The position numbers and the translations under genes were made by a program. Below, in pieces: positions 7,656-17,062 of a stretch of DNA of 42,825 nucleotides (position 1 is the stretch's first letter; every line of letters starts with the position of its first letter). Under the pieces are notes generated by a model. The model searched no databases. It saw only the letters and a list, made by a program, of their open reading frames with translations, and was not told the origin of the DNA. This stretch comes from Chloroflexota bacterium (GTDB lineage Bacteria > Chloroflexota > Dehalococcoidia > Lucifugimonadales > UBA3495), in the NCBI GenBank assembly GCA_028875055.1, contig JAPPGG010000074.1:1-42825 (forward strand). The letters run 5' to 3'.

Positions 7656-8121
7656 CTATCTCAGCACGAACCACCACAGGAGCACGACGCCGAGCAGCAG
7701 CATCAGCAGCACCACGGCGGTTACCCGGGTCTCGATGAGCGCATTTTTCGTCTCCCTGTGCTCGGCGACCTCCTTCCGGTACTCCCTTTCAAGCTCGTGG
7801 TAAGGCCGGTTGGCATCGGCCGCCGACTCCCTGGCCGCGTCCCGCTCCCGCTCCAACTCGGATGCTCTTTGCTGCCACCCGGATACGCTCTGCTCCAACT
7901 CTCGCACCGTCCGCCGAAGTTCCTCCTCCCGGGCCACGGACCGGCGCAGCAGTTCCTCGGCGCTCAGGTACTCCGGCCCCCTGCATCCGCACGTACACCC
8001 GGCGGCCCTCCCTGGCAACCTCCACCTCTCCCCTCCGGATCATCCGGTCCAGGGTGGACATGGATACCTCAAGTTCCTCCGCCGCCTCCGCCTTGGACAC
8101 CCAGCGCACTGACTCTTCCAT
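7656..8121 (-). pseudogene. HTH / coiled-coil / C-terminal TM protein with a frame break
   Basis: The first frame (start at 8121) encodes EESVRWVSKAEAAEELEVSM and TLDRMIRRGEVEVAREGRRV, an excisionase/MerR-like helix-turn-helix of the HTH_17 kind. After about residue 47 the sense continues in another frame: GPEYLSAEELLRRSVAREEE, a coiled coil of about 80 residues, and a terminal transmembrane helix (TAVVLLMLLLGVVLLWWFVL). The switch occurs at a run of five C (7977-7981, GGGGG in the mRNA). A one-base indel, a sequencing error, or programmed slippage would each explain it. If joined, the product is a 150-residue DNA-binding protein tethered to the membrane by its C-terminus. It lies just beyond the 3' end of replication-relaxation-like copy 2. 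Confidence 0.7.
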
Positions 8122-8348
8122 CGCTTTTCACCTCGCCATGGGCTGATACGTCGGGCCTCTGCAAGTGGTACAATTCCGGTACATTCTACTCCCGGGATTT
8201 TAGTCCCGCTTTTCAATTTTCCCTCTGACTTGTCAGGGGATGCGTCAACCCCGTTTTGTACCTGAAATCGAGGGTTTTGGGGCCTTTTCACCCTCCCCGG
8301 ATGACCGGAATCGGGCCTGCCGGGACGGTTTTGGACACCCAGCGGGGA

Positions 8349-10088
8349 TAATGGGGAAATGGGGCCGCGTCAGTTGCCCCATCACGTCTCCCCCTCTACC
8401 GGACGCATCCGGTGCCGCAGCGAGTCCCACCGGTAGGCCCTCAGTCCCGACAGCGCCAGCCGCCTGGGTCGGGACGCCCACAAGGGACGCCAGGACCGGC
8501 CCAGCAGCCCGTTCCTCGTCAGGGTGCCGGCGCAGGATACCAGGATGGGCAGCGTCATCAGGTTCATCCTGGAAGCCGTCCTCGCGTAGGTCTCCTCCAC
8601 CTCCTCGTTGGCCACCACGAACAGGGTCACGGGAAAGGGGGTCATGTCCGTCTCGGGAGCGTTGGAGTGGTAGTAGTCGGTGTAGGGCCGCAGCCGGGCC
8701 AGCACTCCCTTGGGATGGCGGGCGCGCAGTTCGTGCTCCAGGTAGAAGGGGATGTGCAGTCCGTCGGCGATGAGGTGTCCCACTGCGTCCGGGGCGATGG
8801 CCGACTCCCCCCAGTTGAAGGCCCGGTCGGTCTTGGCCGTGGGGACGGACCAGGTCAGCTGGGAGTCCGCCGTCGCCCGCGCCTCCGCCGCCAGCTCCGA
8901 CAGGAACCAGGTCACCCCGTCGGCGTGCCTGGTCTGCCTGGCCCAGGTCTCGATGCGGTGGCCCAGATGCCGCCGCCTCCCGTGTTTGTCGGTGGTAAGC
9001 TCCGCGCTCCATATTCCCCGGGTGGTCGGCAGCTGCGCCCGGTCCCGGTGGGTGACGTAGCGGATGCCCTCCTCCGTCAGGGTGTAGCGGATGTCGCCCT
9101 GCTTGCCGTGGCCTTCGACAAGACCCCAGGTGCGCACCAGATTGCGCAGCATCTGGCTGACCCGGCCCTCGGTAACCCCCAGCCAGCGTTCCAGATGCTC
9201 CCGGGGTATCATCGGATGGTCGGTGATCAGGTCCAGCGTCCGCTTCTCCGATGAAGTCAGGCCGAAGGTGGGCGCGGCCTGCACCATCCGCTGCGCGTCG
9301 GGCAGCGAGGCCCGCTTGCGCTCCGGCGGCTCGGTGAAGGGTCCCCGGTTCGGGCTGCCGCGGGTGCGGATGAACTCCAATGAATAGGGCAGGCTGCCGA
9401 AGAGCCACGAGGCATAGCGCCAGGCGTTGCTGTTCCAGTCCTCCAGGGAATCCCTGGACTCCACGGCCACGTAGCAGTCGTCGATGTTCAGCCGCTCGCA
9501 GAACCTGGTCGCAAACCGCTGTTCCCAGACGCTGGGGGCCAGCACCAGGACCGTGCCGGGGCGGCGCCGGTACCCGTACTCCGCGATGGCCCGCAGCCGG
9601 TCGTGGAGGGAGCGGCGCCGTAGCGCCGGACCCTGGCGTACTACCCCGAAGCTGCGGCCATTGTGGGCGGTGATCACCGCGTCGAATCGGCCCCGGCGGT
9701 GAAAGTCCACCTGGGTACATTGCCCGTCCGTTCCGGGAGAAAGGGACGCCGCCAGACGATATACGGAGGCCACCGCGTCCATCCGGCGTATCAGCAGGGT
9801 GAGCCATTCTCTGGACACGGGGTAGGCCCGTACATAGTCCGAGGGGATGTTGAAGCCGAGTATATCGGCGGCCTCGCCGACTCCCTTCCTGGTCAGGTAG
9901 TACCGCCTGCTCGATGGCAGGTGGGCGGTACCGTGACTGACCCGCCCCACGATGCCGGCGGCCAGCAGCCCGGCCAGGCCCCGGTGGGTGGCAACGTGGG
10001 CCTCACCCAGGATCATCGCAAGTTCCGCCGTGTCAGCCAGGGGCATACGGCTCAGGTGGTGCAGCAGTTTCTGGTCGGAGACGCTCAT
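8349..10088 (-). repeat. right arm of the ~1.74-kb inverted repeat
   Basis: This is the partner of 2016-3755. The arms enclose about 4.6 kb carrying the membrane-protein genes, the decayed antitoxin and the HTH/coil/TM gene. Unlike the left arm, no MITE lies upstream of the start. Confidence 0.85.
8382..10088 (-). CDS. replication-relaxation-like protein, copy 2
   Basis: The protein has the same length (568 residues) and the same start, MSVSDQKLLHHLSRMPLADT, as copy 1. The frame is open further upstream to 10124, but copy 1 and the alignment support the ATG at 10086-10088. Differences from copy 1 are confined to about the first 165 residues and include many conservative exchanges in and around the first winged helix (AMILGEAHVATHRGLAGLLA). 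The remaining ~400 residues, with the second winged helix and the C-terminal domain, are identical. The likely role is DNA binding in replication or relaxation of a mobile element. That is inference from family resemblance. Confidence 0.65.
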   Translation of the reverse strand: MSVSDQKLLHHLSRMPLADTAELAMILGEAHVATHRGLAGLLAAGIVGRVSHGTAHLPSSRRYYLTRKGVGEAADILGFNIPSDYVRAYPVSREWLTLLIRRMDAVASVYRLAASLSPGTDGQCTQVDFHRRGRFDAVITAHNGRSFGVVRQGPALRRRSLHDRLRAIAEYGYRRRPGTVLVLAPSVWEQRFATRFCERLNIDDCYVAVESRDSLEDWNSNAWRYASWLFGSLPYSLEFIRTRGSPNRGPFTEPPERKRASLPDAQRMVQAAPTFGLTSSEKRTLDLITDHPMIPREHLERWLGVTEGRVSQMLRNLVRTWGLVEGHGKQGDIRYTLTEEGIRYVTHRDRAQLPTTRGIWSAELTTDKHGRRRHLGHRIETWARQTRHADGVTWFLSELAAEARATADSQLTWSVPTAKTDRAFNWGESAIAPDAVGHLIADGLHIPFYLEHELRARHPKGVLARLRPYTDYYHSNAPETDMTPFPVTLFVVANEEVEETYARTASRMNLMTLPILVSCAGTLTRNGLLGRSWRPLWASRPRRLALSGLRAYRWDSLRHRMRPVEGET

Positions 10089-10272
10089 GTATCGAGCGTA
10101 GCAGACGGGGAGCTTGGCGGTCATTAGGCAAGTGTCAGTGCCTCCGGTGTATGGAACATGGGCATGAGCAGCAGGTTTGAGTTAAGGGAATGGGGCCGCA
10201 AGTGCGAATGTCTCGGGCCAACCCAGGCGGAGAACGGTGGCCTGCGGATTCGGCGCCGCTTTCGCGGGTTGC

Positions 10273-10500
10273 TCATTCCTCAGCCTGATGGTCCGATGGC
10301 GCGGCCCAGGTTGACTGCCGCCTCAGGTGAGCGCGGGCGATGATCCGGGCCAGGATGCGCAGCCCCGTCTGCTTCTGCGCTCGCTCTTGCTCGGTATGGT
10401 TCGGGGATGTTCCCCCTGGGGTCTTCCGGCTGGCGTTGCCGGACTTCCGGTTGCTCCCGGGGGAACGCCCCCGTCTGTTTCTTCTGGTGTCCTTTCGCAT
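10273..10500 (-). CDS. small basic protein, unknown
   Basis: This 75-residue frame has a convincing ribosome site (GAGAGG five bases before ATG). The leader and first codons (MRKDTR) are repeated upstream of a second small frame at 11088 (MREETR). The N-terminal half is Arg/Gly/Pro-rich; the C-terminal half is a likely amphipathic helix, EQERAQKQTGLRILARIIAR followed by AHLRRQ. No family is recognised. It may be a short regulatory or nucleic-acid-binding protein, but a chance frame in GC-rich DNA is not excluded. Confidence 0.4.
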   Translation of the reverse strand: MRKDTRRNRRGRSPGSNRKSGNASRKTPGGTSPNHTEQERAQKQTGLRILARIIARAHLRRQSTWAAPSDHQAEE

Positions 10501-10640
10501 ATCCTCTCGTTGGTGGCGTGTGATAGGGCCTCCGCGTCTGGCTGGGTTTGCTGATTCAGGATCATCTCGTTCACCTTGTATTGGTTTGGGTTGGCGGCGT
10601 CTTTGCCGCTGCTGCCAGAGAGTGTGAGCAACGGGATGGC
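10485..10640 (-). repeat. leader repeat R1
   Basis: This is the first of three diverged direct copies, R1 to R3 (R2 at 11085-11230, R3 at 11585-11690). R1 and R2 share, on the minus strand, an AGGTGAAYGAGATG-like block and ACGAGAGGATATGCG with its ribosome site and start codon. R1 lies about 85 bases left of hairpin repeat A. Confidence 0.65.
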
Positions 10641-10723
10641 GGCGGGAAACTACCTGTGAGCGTTACCAACCTTGATAACCCTCACGGGTCCCCTGGCATC
10701 CGGCGCCTCCCCTGCTGTCGTGG

Positions 10724-10880
10724 GGGTGTACAGGAGATTGAGTTTTGCAGCGAACCGCCGGGTGGGTCGTTTCAAAGCTGAAACAGGGGAAATCGACCCC
10801 TTACTGGACGTGACCGGTGAACACTTCGAGTTAAGGGCCGGTTCCGGCCTGGAAGCGAAAAACCCGATTGACGTGGGGGT
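10724..10880 (+). repeat. hairpin repeat A
   Basis: The head is GTGTACAGGAGATTGAG; at 10770-10783 it carries the imperfect palindrome TTTCAAAGCTGAAA, then GGTGAACACTTCG and a GTTCCGGCC tail. The same order of blocks recurs in repeats B to D. Confidence 0.65.
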
Positions 10881-11084
10881 GCATGACGGGGCGAAAAACG
10901 GCGTTGACCTGGAAAAAGCCCCCAAAATGGCCGGGGATGTGCCGGTGCGTTACGTGCTGGACGGAACTGGTCCTGCCCCGGCGTTCAGCCCCACATGCAG
11001 CCTCTCCTACTCCAGGGCGGTGTGCTGCGTGGATACTGACGTGGACGCAGACTCCCGGCTCGATGTGTTGTCTCGTCTCTTCAC

Positions 11085-11230
11085 GCATATCCTCTCGTCG
11101 GTGGTGTGCGATCGTGCCTCCGTGTCAAGCTGGGTCATCGGCTTCCGGGTCATCTCATTCACCTCGCATGGTTTCGGGTTGATTTGGGCCGCCGGCATCT
11201 TCGGCAGCGCCACTGGCGAGTGTGGACCAT
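11085..11230 (-). repeat. leader repeat R2
   Basis: R2 matches R1 across about 140 bases with many substitutions. On the minus strand it leads into a frame starting MREETRQHIEPG at 11088 that then shares nothing with the R1 product. The repeat is therefore conserved up to the start codon and diverges after it. Confidence 0.6.
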
Positions 11231-11320
11231 CCGGGCAGCGGAAAAGACCCCCCATAGGGGGCCGCACGGATGCAGCCCCTTTCAGGCTCTCGATTTTTCA
11301 CCTCCCGCTTTGCGTATTGG

Positions 11321-11475
11321 GGGGTGTACACGAATTTGGTTCTTGTAATGAGACCGGAAAACTGCTGGTTTCAAAGCTGAAACAGGCGCAAATCGGGCGA
11401 AAATGTGCCCCGAACCTGTTAACACTTGGTTGAAAGGGCACAGTCCAGCCCCGGGACGCAAAACCGGGTTAGGGG
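11321..11475 (+). repeat. hairpin repeat B
   Basis: The head is GGGGTGTACACGAATTTGG. TTTCAAAGCTGAAA at 11369-11382 is identical to that in copy A, and GTTAACACTT follows at 11418-11427. Confidence 0.65.
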
Positions 11476-11584
11476 GTCTGCAAGAAATCAGGACACCCCG
11501 GCGCGAAATCGTGCATTTCCCCCTCCAGGGGTCAACAAGACGCGGCCCTTGGCGGGACGGGCGGCCCGTGGGTGGGGAACCGGG

Positions 11585-11690
11585 TCGGAGTATCGGTCGC
11601 AGCAGCACGTCGTTCACCTCTCCAGGGCTGTGACGATGGGTCTGTTCGCCAACGCCGCCAGCCAGTGTGAACCACTCGGACGCCCGGCAT
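11585..11690 (-). repeat. leader repeat R3 (shorter, more diverged)
   Basis: On the minus strand it shares the TTCACACTGGC...GGCG block and GGTGAACGA with R1 and R2. The ribosome-site and start-codon end is not recognisable. Confidence 0.5.
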
Positions 11691-11794
11691 AACCTCCCGC
11701 GAGGGCACGCATTCCTGCGGGGGCGCCTGGGGACCCGCATTGGTGCGGGGGCGCGCAGGGCCTTATGCCGGCGGCCCCTCCCGTGATGTCATTG

Positions 11795-11945
11795 GGGTGT
11801 ACAGGAGATGGACGCCGGTTGTAGACATGCAATTCGGGCGGTTTCGTAGCTGAAATCGGGGGAAACAGGCCGCCTGCGGGGGATTGCCGGTTAACACTTT
11901 TCGTAAGTCCCCGTTCCAACCCGGAGTTGCAGAAGCCCTAGCTGA
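11795..11945 (+). repeat. hairpin repeat C
   Basis: The head is GGGGTGTACAGGAGATGGA. A small stem TTGTA/TGCAA (one G-T pair, loop GACA) follows, then TTTCGTAGCTGAAA at 11842-11855 and GTTAACACTT at 11890-11899. The end overlaps another stem, GTTGCATTTCTGCAAC (11948-11963). Confidence 0.65.
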
Positions 11946-11986
11946 AAGTTGCATTTCTGCAACCCGTCGCCAAGGAGGAGCTAGGG

Positions 11987-12428
11987 ATGGATGCAATGCA
12001 GACGGGCATCGACCGGAGCGCAGCGTGGAGGACCTGCGCCACCTGCGGCTGATGGCCCTATTGGACGAGTTGGTGCGCGACAAGGGGCCGCGCCGGGCGG
12101 CGGCGGACCTGGACGTGGACCACCGGACCCTCACGGCCAGCCCGGAGAGCGGCAGGCTGTCCCGGCGGATGCGGACGGCCCTGAACCAGGCCCTGCTGGC
12201 CGGGGCCGGGGTTTGGAGTGGCTGCGCGACGAGGAGCGGCTCATGCCGGTGGAGCTGGCGCTCCTGGAGGAACACGGGCTGACCCTGCCCCCGCAGACCA
12301 ACTGGCGCCGCAAGGCCATGGAGGACGCCCGCAGGCGGCAGGACAGGCTCCGGTGGCCGCTGCGGACGCTACGGATGAAGCTCCGGCGCAGGCAGTGTCT
12401 GCGAAAGGGCCGGTTCCATTCCTGTTAA
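11987..12428 (+). pseudogene. frameshifted HTH protein
   Basis: An AAGGAGGAG ribosome site precedes ATG at 11987 (MDAMQTGIDR). After about ten codons the sense shifts frame to SVEDLRHLRLMALLDELVRD, KGPRRAAADLDVDHRTLTAS and SRRMRTALNQALLAGAG, a clear helix-turn-helix of a type common beside Chloroflexota mobile DNA. Near 12215 it shifts again to EWLRDEERLMPVELALLEEH and an Arg-rich end. Two frame breaks make it a probable relic unless the assembly is at fault. The HTH would have bound DNA as a repressor or element-specific regulator; partners are unknown. Confidence 0.6.
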
Positions 12429-12658
12429 CAATTTGCCGGTGGGGTGCTGCAAGGGACTATGCAACGGTCCTGGAGTGTGCGACGATTGAATGGTTATCTG
12501 GCTTTTCCAGGGTTTCCCGCCATAGAAACCTGGGGGCGCCCCCTCGAGCCCGGGTCTGACCGTAGGGATGATTCGCTCTCCCGAAGGTCCCCAAGAGGGA
12601 ACGCTGCCGCTGCGGATTTGACGTAAGCTCTCTGTAAGCAGCGCGGACCGGACCAGGC
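12429..12658. other. intergenic, no gene seen
   Basis: A fragment resembling the GTTAACA block of the hairpin repeats lies at the left end (CTGTTAACAATTTG, near 12421). Nothing else is recognisable. Confidence 0.4.
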
Positions 12659-12718
12659 GGAGTGTTTAAGTCCTCCGTCCCCGGTCCAGTCCGGCGGTTG
12701 GAGTGTTTAAGTCCTCCG
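12659..12718. repeat. 19-bp direct repeat pair
   Basis: GGAGTGTTTAAGTCCTCCG occurs at 12659-12677 and again, perfectly, at 12700-12718. Each copy has GGAG/CTCC ends that could pair as a short stem. Two copies 41 bases apart suggest a protein-binding site or the remains of a larger duplication. Confidence 0.7.
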
Positions 12719-13604
12719 GCTGCCGGGCACCCGTTCAGCGGTCCGGGGCTGATCCCTCCGGTCCGATGGACACCCGCCCGGTGGCATGAGCTAGTCACTC
12801 CTGCGACTGGACGGAGGGGACGGAGCGTTTAGCGGCGCTCCGTTCTCACCCTGGCTGAGGCATTCGTGAGTCCTGCTCGCGGCGCCCCAGCCGGAAACAA
12901 TACCCAGGAAACGCGCGGCGCGTTTCACCAGGCAACCCGAACCCAGGCGGTATCCCGACCCAACGGCGTTCATCATCATCAAGGAGGTGGCGTACCGAAA
13001 CAGCACGGCGTCCCGGATTCCCTATCCTTCGGTTCTACATAGCGGAGCGACGGCACGCTGCGCACTCTCTTACCCCTGCGGTTGGAGCGTGGACAACGCC
13101 TTGGCCGCTTCCCCACGCCTGCGGCGTAGCTGCTGAACACCGGCAGCGGCACCGCAGGATCAACATGCTCCGGTTCCCCGAAATGCCGGACCGGACGCTA
13201 ACCATTGCCACGCGATTGACACCGGGCTGGACGCTGACGGCGTAGCCCGTTGCCGCGCTGCGTTCCTCACCCTTTCCCTCACGTAGCGGTTCCCAGGACT
13301 TACACCCTGGCCGAACTGCGTCTTTCGCCAATCCCCATTCGGCGTTTCCGTTGCGCCGCCCGACCCTGGCCCCATTGCGTCCTGGGCCAACTCCCGAAGC
13401 CCAGTTCTCCGTTGAGCCGTCCTGGCGAGTGAACCGGGCGGAGTCTGCTACGCCAATGGCGATTCTGACCCGGATGTCATTGACCTGGAGGGCGGTTCAA
13501 GGGCGGAGGACAAGGAACCCGGGACCGGCGGCGCCCGGTCGTCCCGTCTCGCTTCCGGTTGCGAAATCACCCCTCCAGGACCCCGCCAGGGCCGGGTTCG
13601 ATGT
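12719..13604. other. gene-poor segment with diverged repeats
   Basis: No frame here convinces as a gene. From 13208 to 13392 the sequence resembles 16160-16375. On the minus strand both give WRKxQFxxGVxxGNxxxRE, which could be a relic coding sequence or coincidence of a repeat. Around 13425-13445 a fragment TGGCGAGTGAACCGGGC recalls leader repeat R2. Confidence 0.4.
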
Positions 13605-13760
13605 TATACCCGTGTACATGAATTGACGCCAGTTGTAGAAATACAAGTCGAGGCCATTTTGAACCTGAAACGGGGCTGGATTGTGGCCCGAATGCCGAAT
13701 TTGCGAGCAATCCCGTGTAAGGTCCGGTTCCGGCCCACTTGTATTTTTGCAAGCGGGTTG
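13605..13760 (+). repeat. hairpin repeat D
   Basis: The head is CCCGTGTACATGAATTGACG. The perfect stem TTGTA/TACAA with a GAAA loop lies at 13633-13646, then TTTTGAACCTGAAACGGGG. The tail is TCCGGTTCCGGCC, as in copy A. Confidence 0.65.
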
Positions 13761-13979
13761 ACAGGGCGATGGATCAGGCACGGGGACGGCGCCGCCACAC
13801 CGCGAGGGTCTCCTTCCACCAACGCCGGCTGGGTAACGGCAGGTACCAGGGCGCTCTGACCTTGAGACGGTTGCTCAAGTCGATGATGGCCCCGGCGGGC
13901 TGGCCTGGTACCCTAAAAGCAGGGACTTGCGAGTCATCCCTTTTGGGACAGCGGATTTGGACGGGCCGCCGGGGTGTCA
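13761..13979. other. between hairpin repeats, no gene seen
   Basis: No supported coding frame lies between copies D and E. Confidence 0.4.
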
Positions 13980-14075
13980 TACCCGTGTACAGGAGATGGA
14001 GGTTGGTGGACAGGTGTCCAATGTTGTCCGGTTGAACCTGAAATCGAGGGAAACCACCCCCTTGTATCTTGGTTA
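13980..14075 (+). repeat. hairpin repeat E, next to the IS110 element
   Basis: The head is CCCGTGTACAGGAGATGGA. The stem TGGACA/TGTCCA with a GG loop lies at 14007-14020. The block ACCTGAAATCGAGGG at 14036-14050 is identical to 8260-8274. The downstream part seen in copies A to D is lost near the left side of the IS110 element. Confidence 0.65.
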
Positions 14076-14145
14076 TGTGGGAATAATCTTTCCCATTGGG
14101 TGCGGCAGACCGAACCCCCTAAGGTCTTGGAAGGCCGTCCGATAG

Positions 14146-15223
<1,078 letters not shown>

Positions 15224-15274
15224 TATTGGACGGTTGCAGCTAGCACCTGGGTTCCAGAGCAGGTTCCAGCCCCG

Positions 15275-15374
15275 TTGGACAGAGCCACGTTCAGAATCGG
15301 ACAGTTGTCCAATGGCTGGAGTCGGCATGATTGGACAGCGCTACGTTGGAAATTGGACAGTTGTCCAGCGGCAG
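15275..15374 (+). repeat. two 56-bp repeats with palindrome TGGACAGTTGTCCA
   Basis: Two direct units begin TTGGACAG at 15275 and 15331. Each continues with an (A/C)GC(C/T)ACGTT block and then GGACAGTTGTCC. The stem TGGACA/TGTCCA is the same as that in hairpin repeat E. The array resembles iterons or an operator cluster. Confidence 0.65.
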
Positions 15375-16625
15375 GGCAAGGCCCGGGCGGTGGAGACTCT
15401 GGGGCCAGTCCGCGCACCTTGACCCGGTTCGAGGATGGCCGATGGCTGACCCCCACCCTGGTCGGGGCGTTGGAAAAGGCGCCTATTTGGAGGGGGCGGG
15501 TTGGCGGCGCCTCTCAAAGAGCCCGGACGATCTGATCGTGACCTGAACCGACTCGTGCTGCGGTGCTTCCTCACCTTCGGATTCTGGCGGAATTAGGGCG
15601 CCGGGGACGTGAGCGGAACGGCCATGCTGATGCTGCGACTCCAGAGCGAGCACTTTGTCTTGGATGGCCTGATTGCTGCGCTTTGCCCCTTCCCCGAGAC
15701 GGCGGGCTGGGCGATACTGAATGTGTTGTCCGGCTTTTGCCAGTGTTTTCAGCCCAGAAAACTGGAGGGTCCATCCCCGACCCGGTTTGTTCGCTAGGGA
15801 TCGAGCCCTGCTCTCCCGGCGGCAGACCATCAGGGGATAAGCGCCCGCCCGCTGCGTGATGCGGAACAGGGGTCGAGCATTGCTCCTCCGGCGACCGGTT
15901 CGATGCGGGACATCACACCAGCCTGGCGCCGGTCGTCAGCATCGCCAACATCGTCCAGGAGGCGAAGACTGGAACAAACGCGGTAGACCAGGACCTGAAC
16001 CCTTCGCTCCAACTCACCGAGCGCACACGAAGTTGCGCTCACCCCTCATGCTGCGGCTGGACCGGGCTTCGCCGTCCGGCCGCTCCCTCACGTCTGCAAC
16101 GTAGCTGCCGTACCAGCAGTAATCAGGCCGCAGGCCCCACCCGCTCCGGTTCGCCAACGGCGGCGACAGGCTGGACGCTCTCCCTGGCGACGCGGTTTCC
16201 ACCGGCGCGCTGGCTGACTGCGTGGCTGCTGGCACTACTGCGCCCCTTCCACTCTCTCGCAAAACAGTTCCCGGACATCACGCCAAGGACGAACTGCGCC
16301 TTTCGCCAGCCCCAAATCCGTCGTTCCGAGTTGCTCCAACCTGCCTTGGGCGTAGTGCGTCCGGCACCGGGCGGTTGGATTGAGCGGCTGAGCGTTACCC
16401 TGGGCTGCCTGCGCCTCTCGCCAACCCTCATTCCAGCCTTCGCCATTGCTGCCCTCGACCCAGGGCGTGGTGCGTCATGCCCCACCTCGCCGACTCAGTA
16501 TATCCGTTGCCGAGCCGGGCCGGACCGTGGGCGTAATGCGTCCAGCACAGCAGAGAGGCACAGGCTGATGCCGATAGCCGGTGGAATGGGGGCGATCCTG
16601 GAGGGTCAGAAGGTGCCCTTGGCCA
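15375..16625. other. gene-poor segment with diverged repeats
   Basis: I see no supported gene. 16160-16375 resembles 13208-13392, and 16380-16490 is a further, shorter copy sharing CTGCGCCTCTCGCCAA. The minus-strand reading is coding-like (GWRKAQFVLGVMSGNCFARE) but has no proper start or family. Confidence 0.4.
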
Positions 16626-16790
16626 ATGCCCAGCGCCATTTTCATCACCAGCGGCAACCACATCAACCACGGCCAGAACGTCAGCGACAACGGCGACAAC
16701 CACAACCATAACCACATCGAGGAGGTGAAACACAGCAACAACGAACATCCTGAGTCCCCGGCGGCCACCAAACGGTGGATCAATGGGTGA
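16626..16790 (+). CDS. possible small Asn/His-rich protein
   Basis: The frame gives 54 residues: MPSAIFITSGNHINHGQNVS, DNGDNHNHNHIEEVKHSNNE and a Pro/Ala end with KRWING. An AAGGTG lies upstream at a plausible distance. The Asn/His/Asp-rich composition is unusual for GC-rich DNA and may bind metal or fold as a short beta repeat. The following regulator also begins with an Asn/Thr-rich tail. I give it modest weight because no family is recognised. Confidence 0.4.
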   Translation: MPSAIFITSGNHINHGQNVSDNGDNHNHNHIEEVKHSNNEHPESPAATKRWING

Positions 16791-17062
16791 ACCGGCAATA
16801 AGTCCCAAGTCCCGCCGCGCCACGCTTCGGGCGGCGGAGACCAGGGTGGCTGCGTGAGCCGCCACTGACAATCGAATAGGCGCCAACGAGCGGGGTCGTC
16901 TCTCCCAAGTGCGGGAAGGCGGCCCCGCTCTTCGTGTTTCCCAATCTGGCGACCACGACCAAAGCGGCTGAATGGACCGCACCCAACGACCTGCATCTTG
17001 AACCGGAGAGCGGGGTCGGTCCATTCGGACCGCCTCGCTTTCCGCCTTTCGGAGGAAGCGAC

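Noticed and set aside
8245-9807. 520-codon second frame over replication-relaxation-like copy 2
   Set aside because: It is a same-strand shadow; its Arg/Pro/Gly-rich sequence also appears as the equivalent shadow over copy 1.
10672-11433. 253-codon plus-strand frame
   Set aside because: It runs through hairpin repeats A and B and leader repeat R2 without a domain; repeats explain the sequence better.
10724-11945. Integron attC array
   Set aside because: GTTAACA blocks and stems recall attC sites, but no integron integrase is present and the cassette frames are not convincing.
12659-12718. CRISPR array
   Set aside because: Only two 19-bp repeat copies, no further units and no cas genes in the window.
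15483-15830. 115-codon minus-strand frame
   Set aside because: No start signal or family; likely chance in GC-rich DNA.
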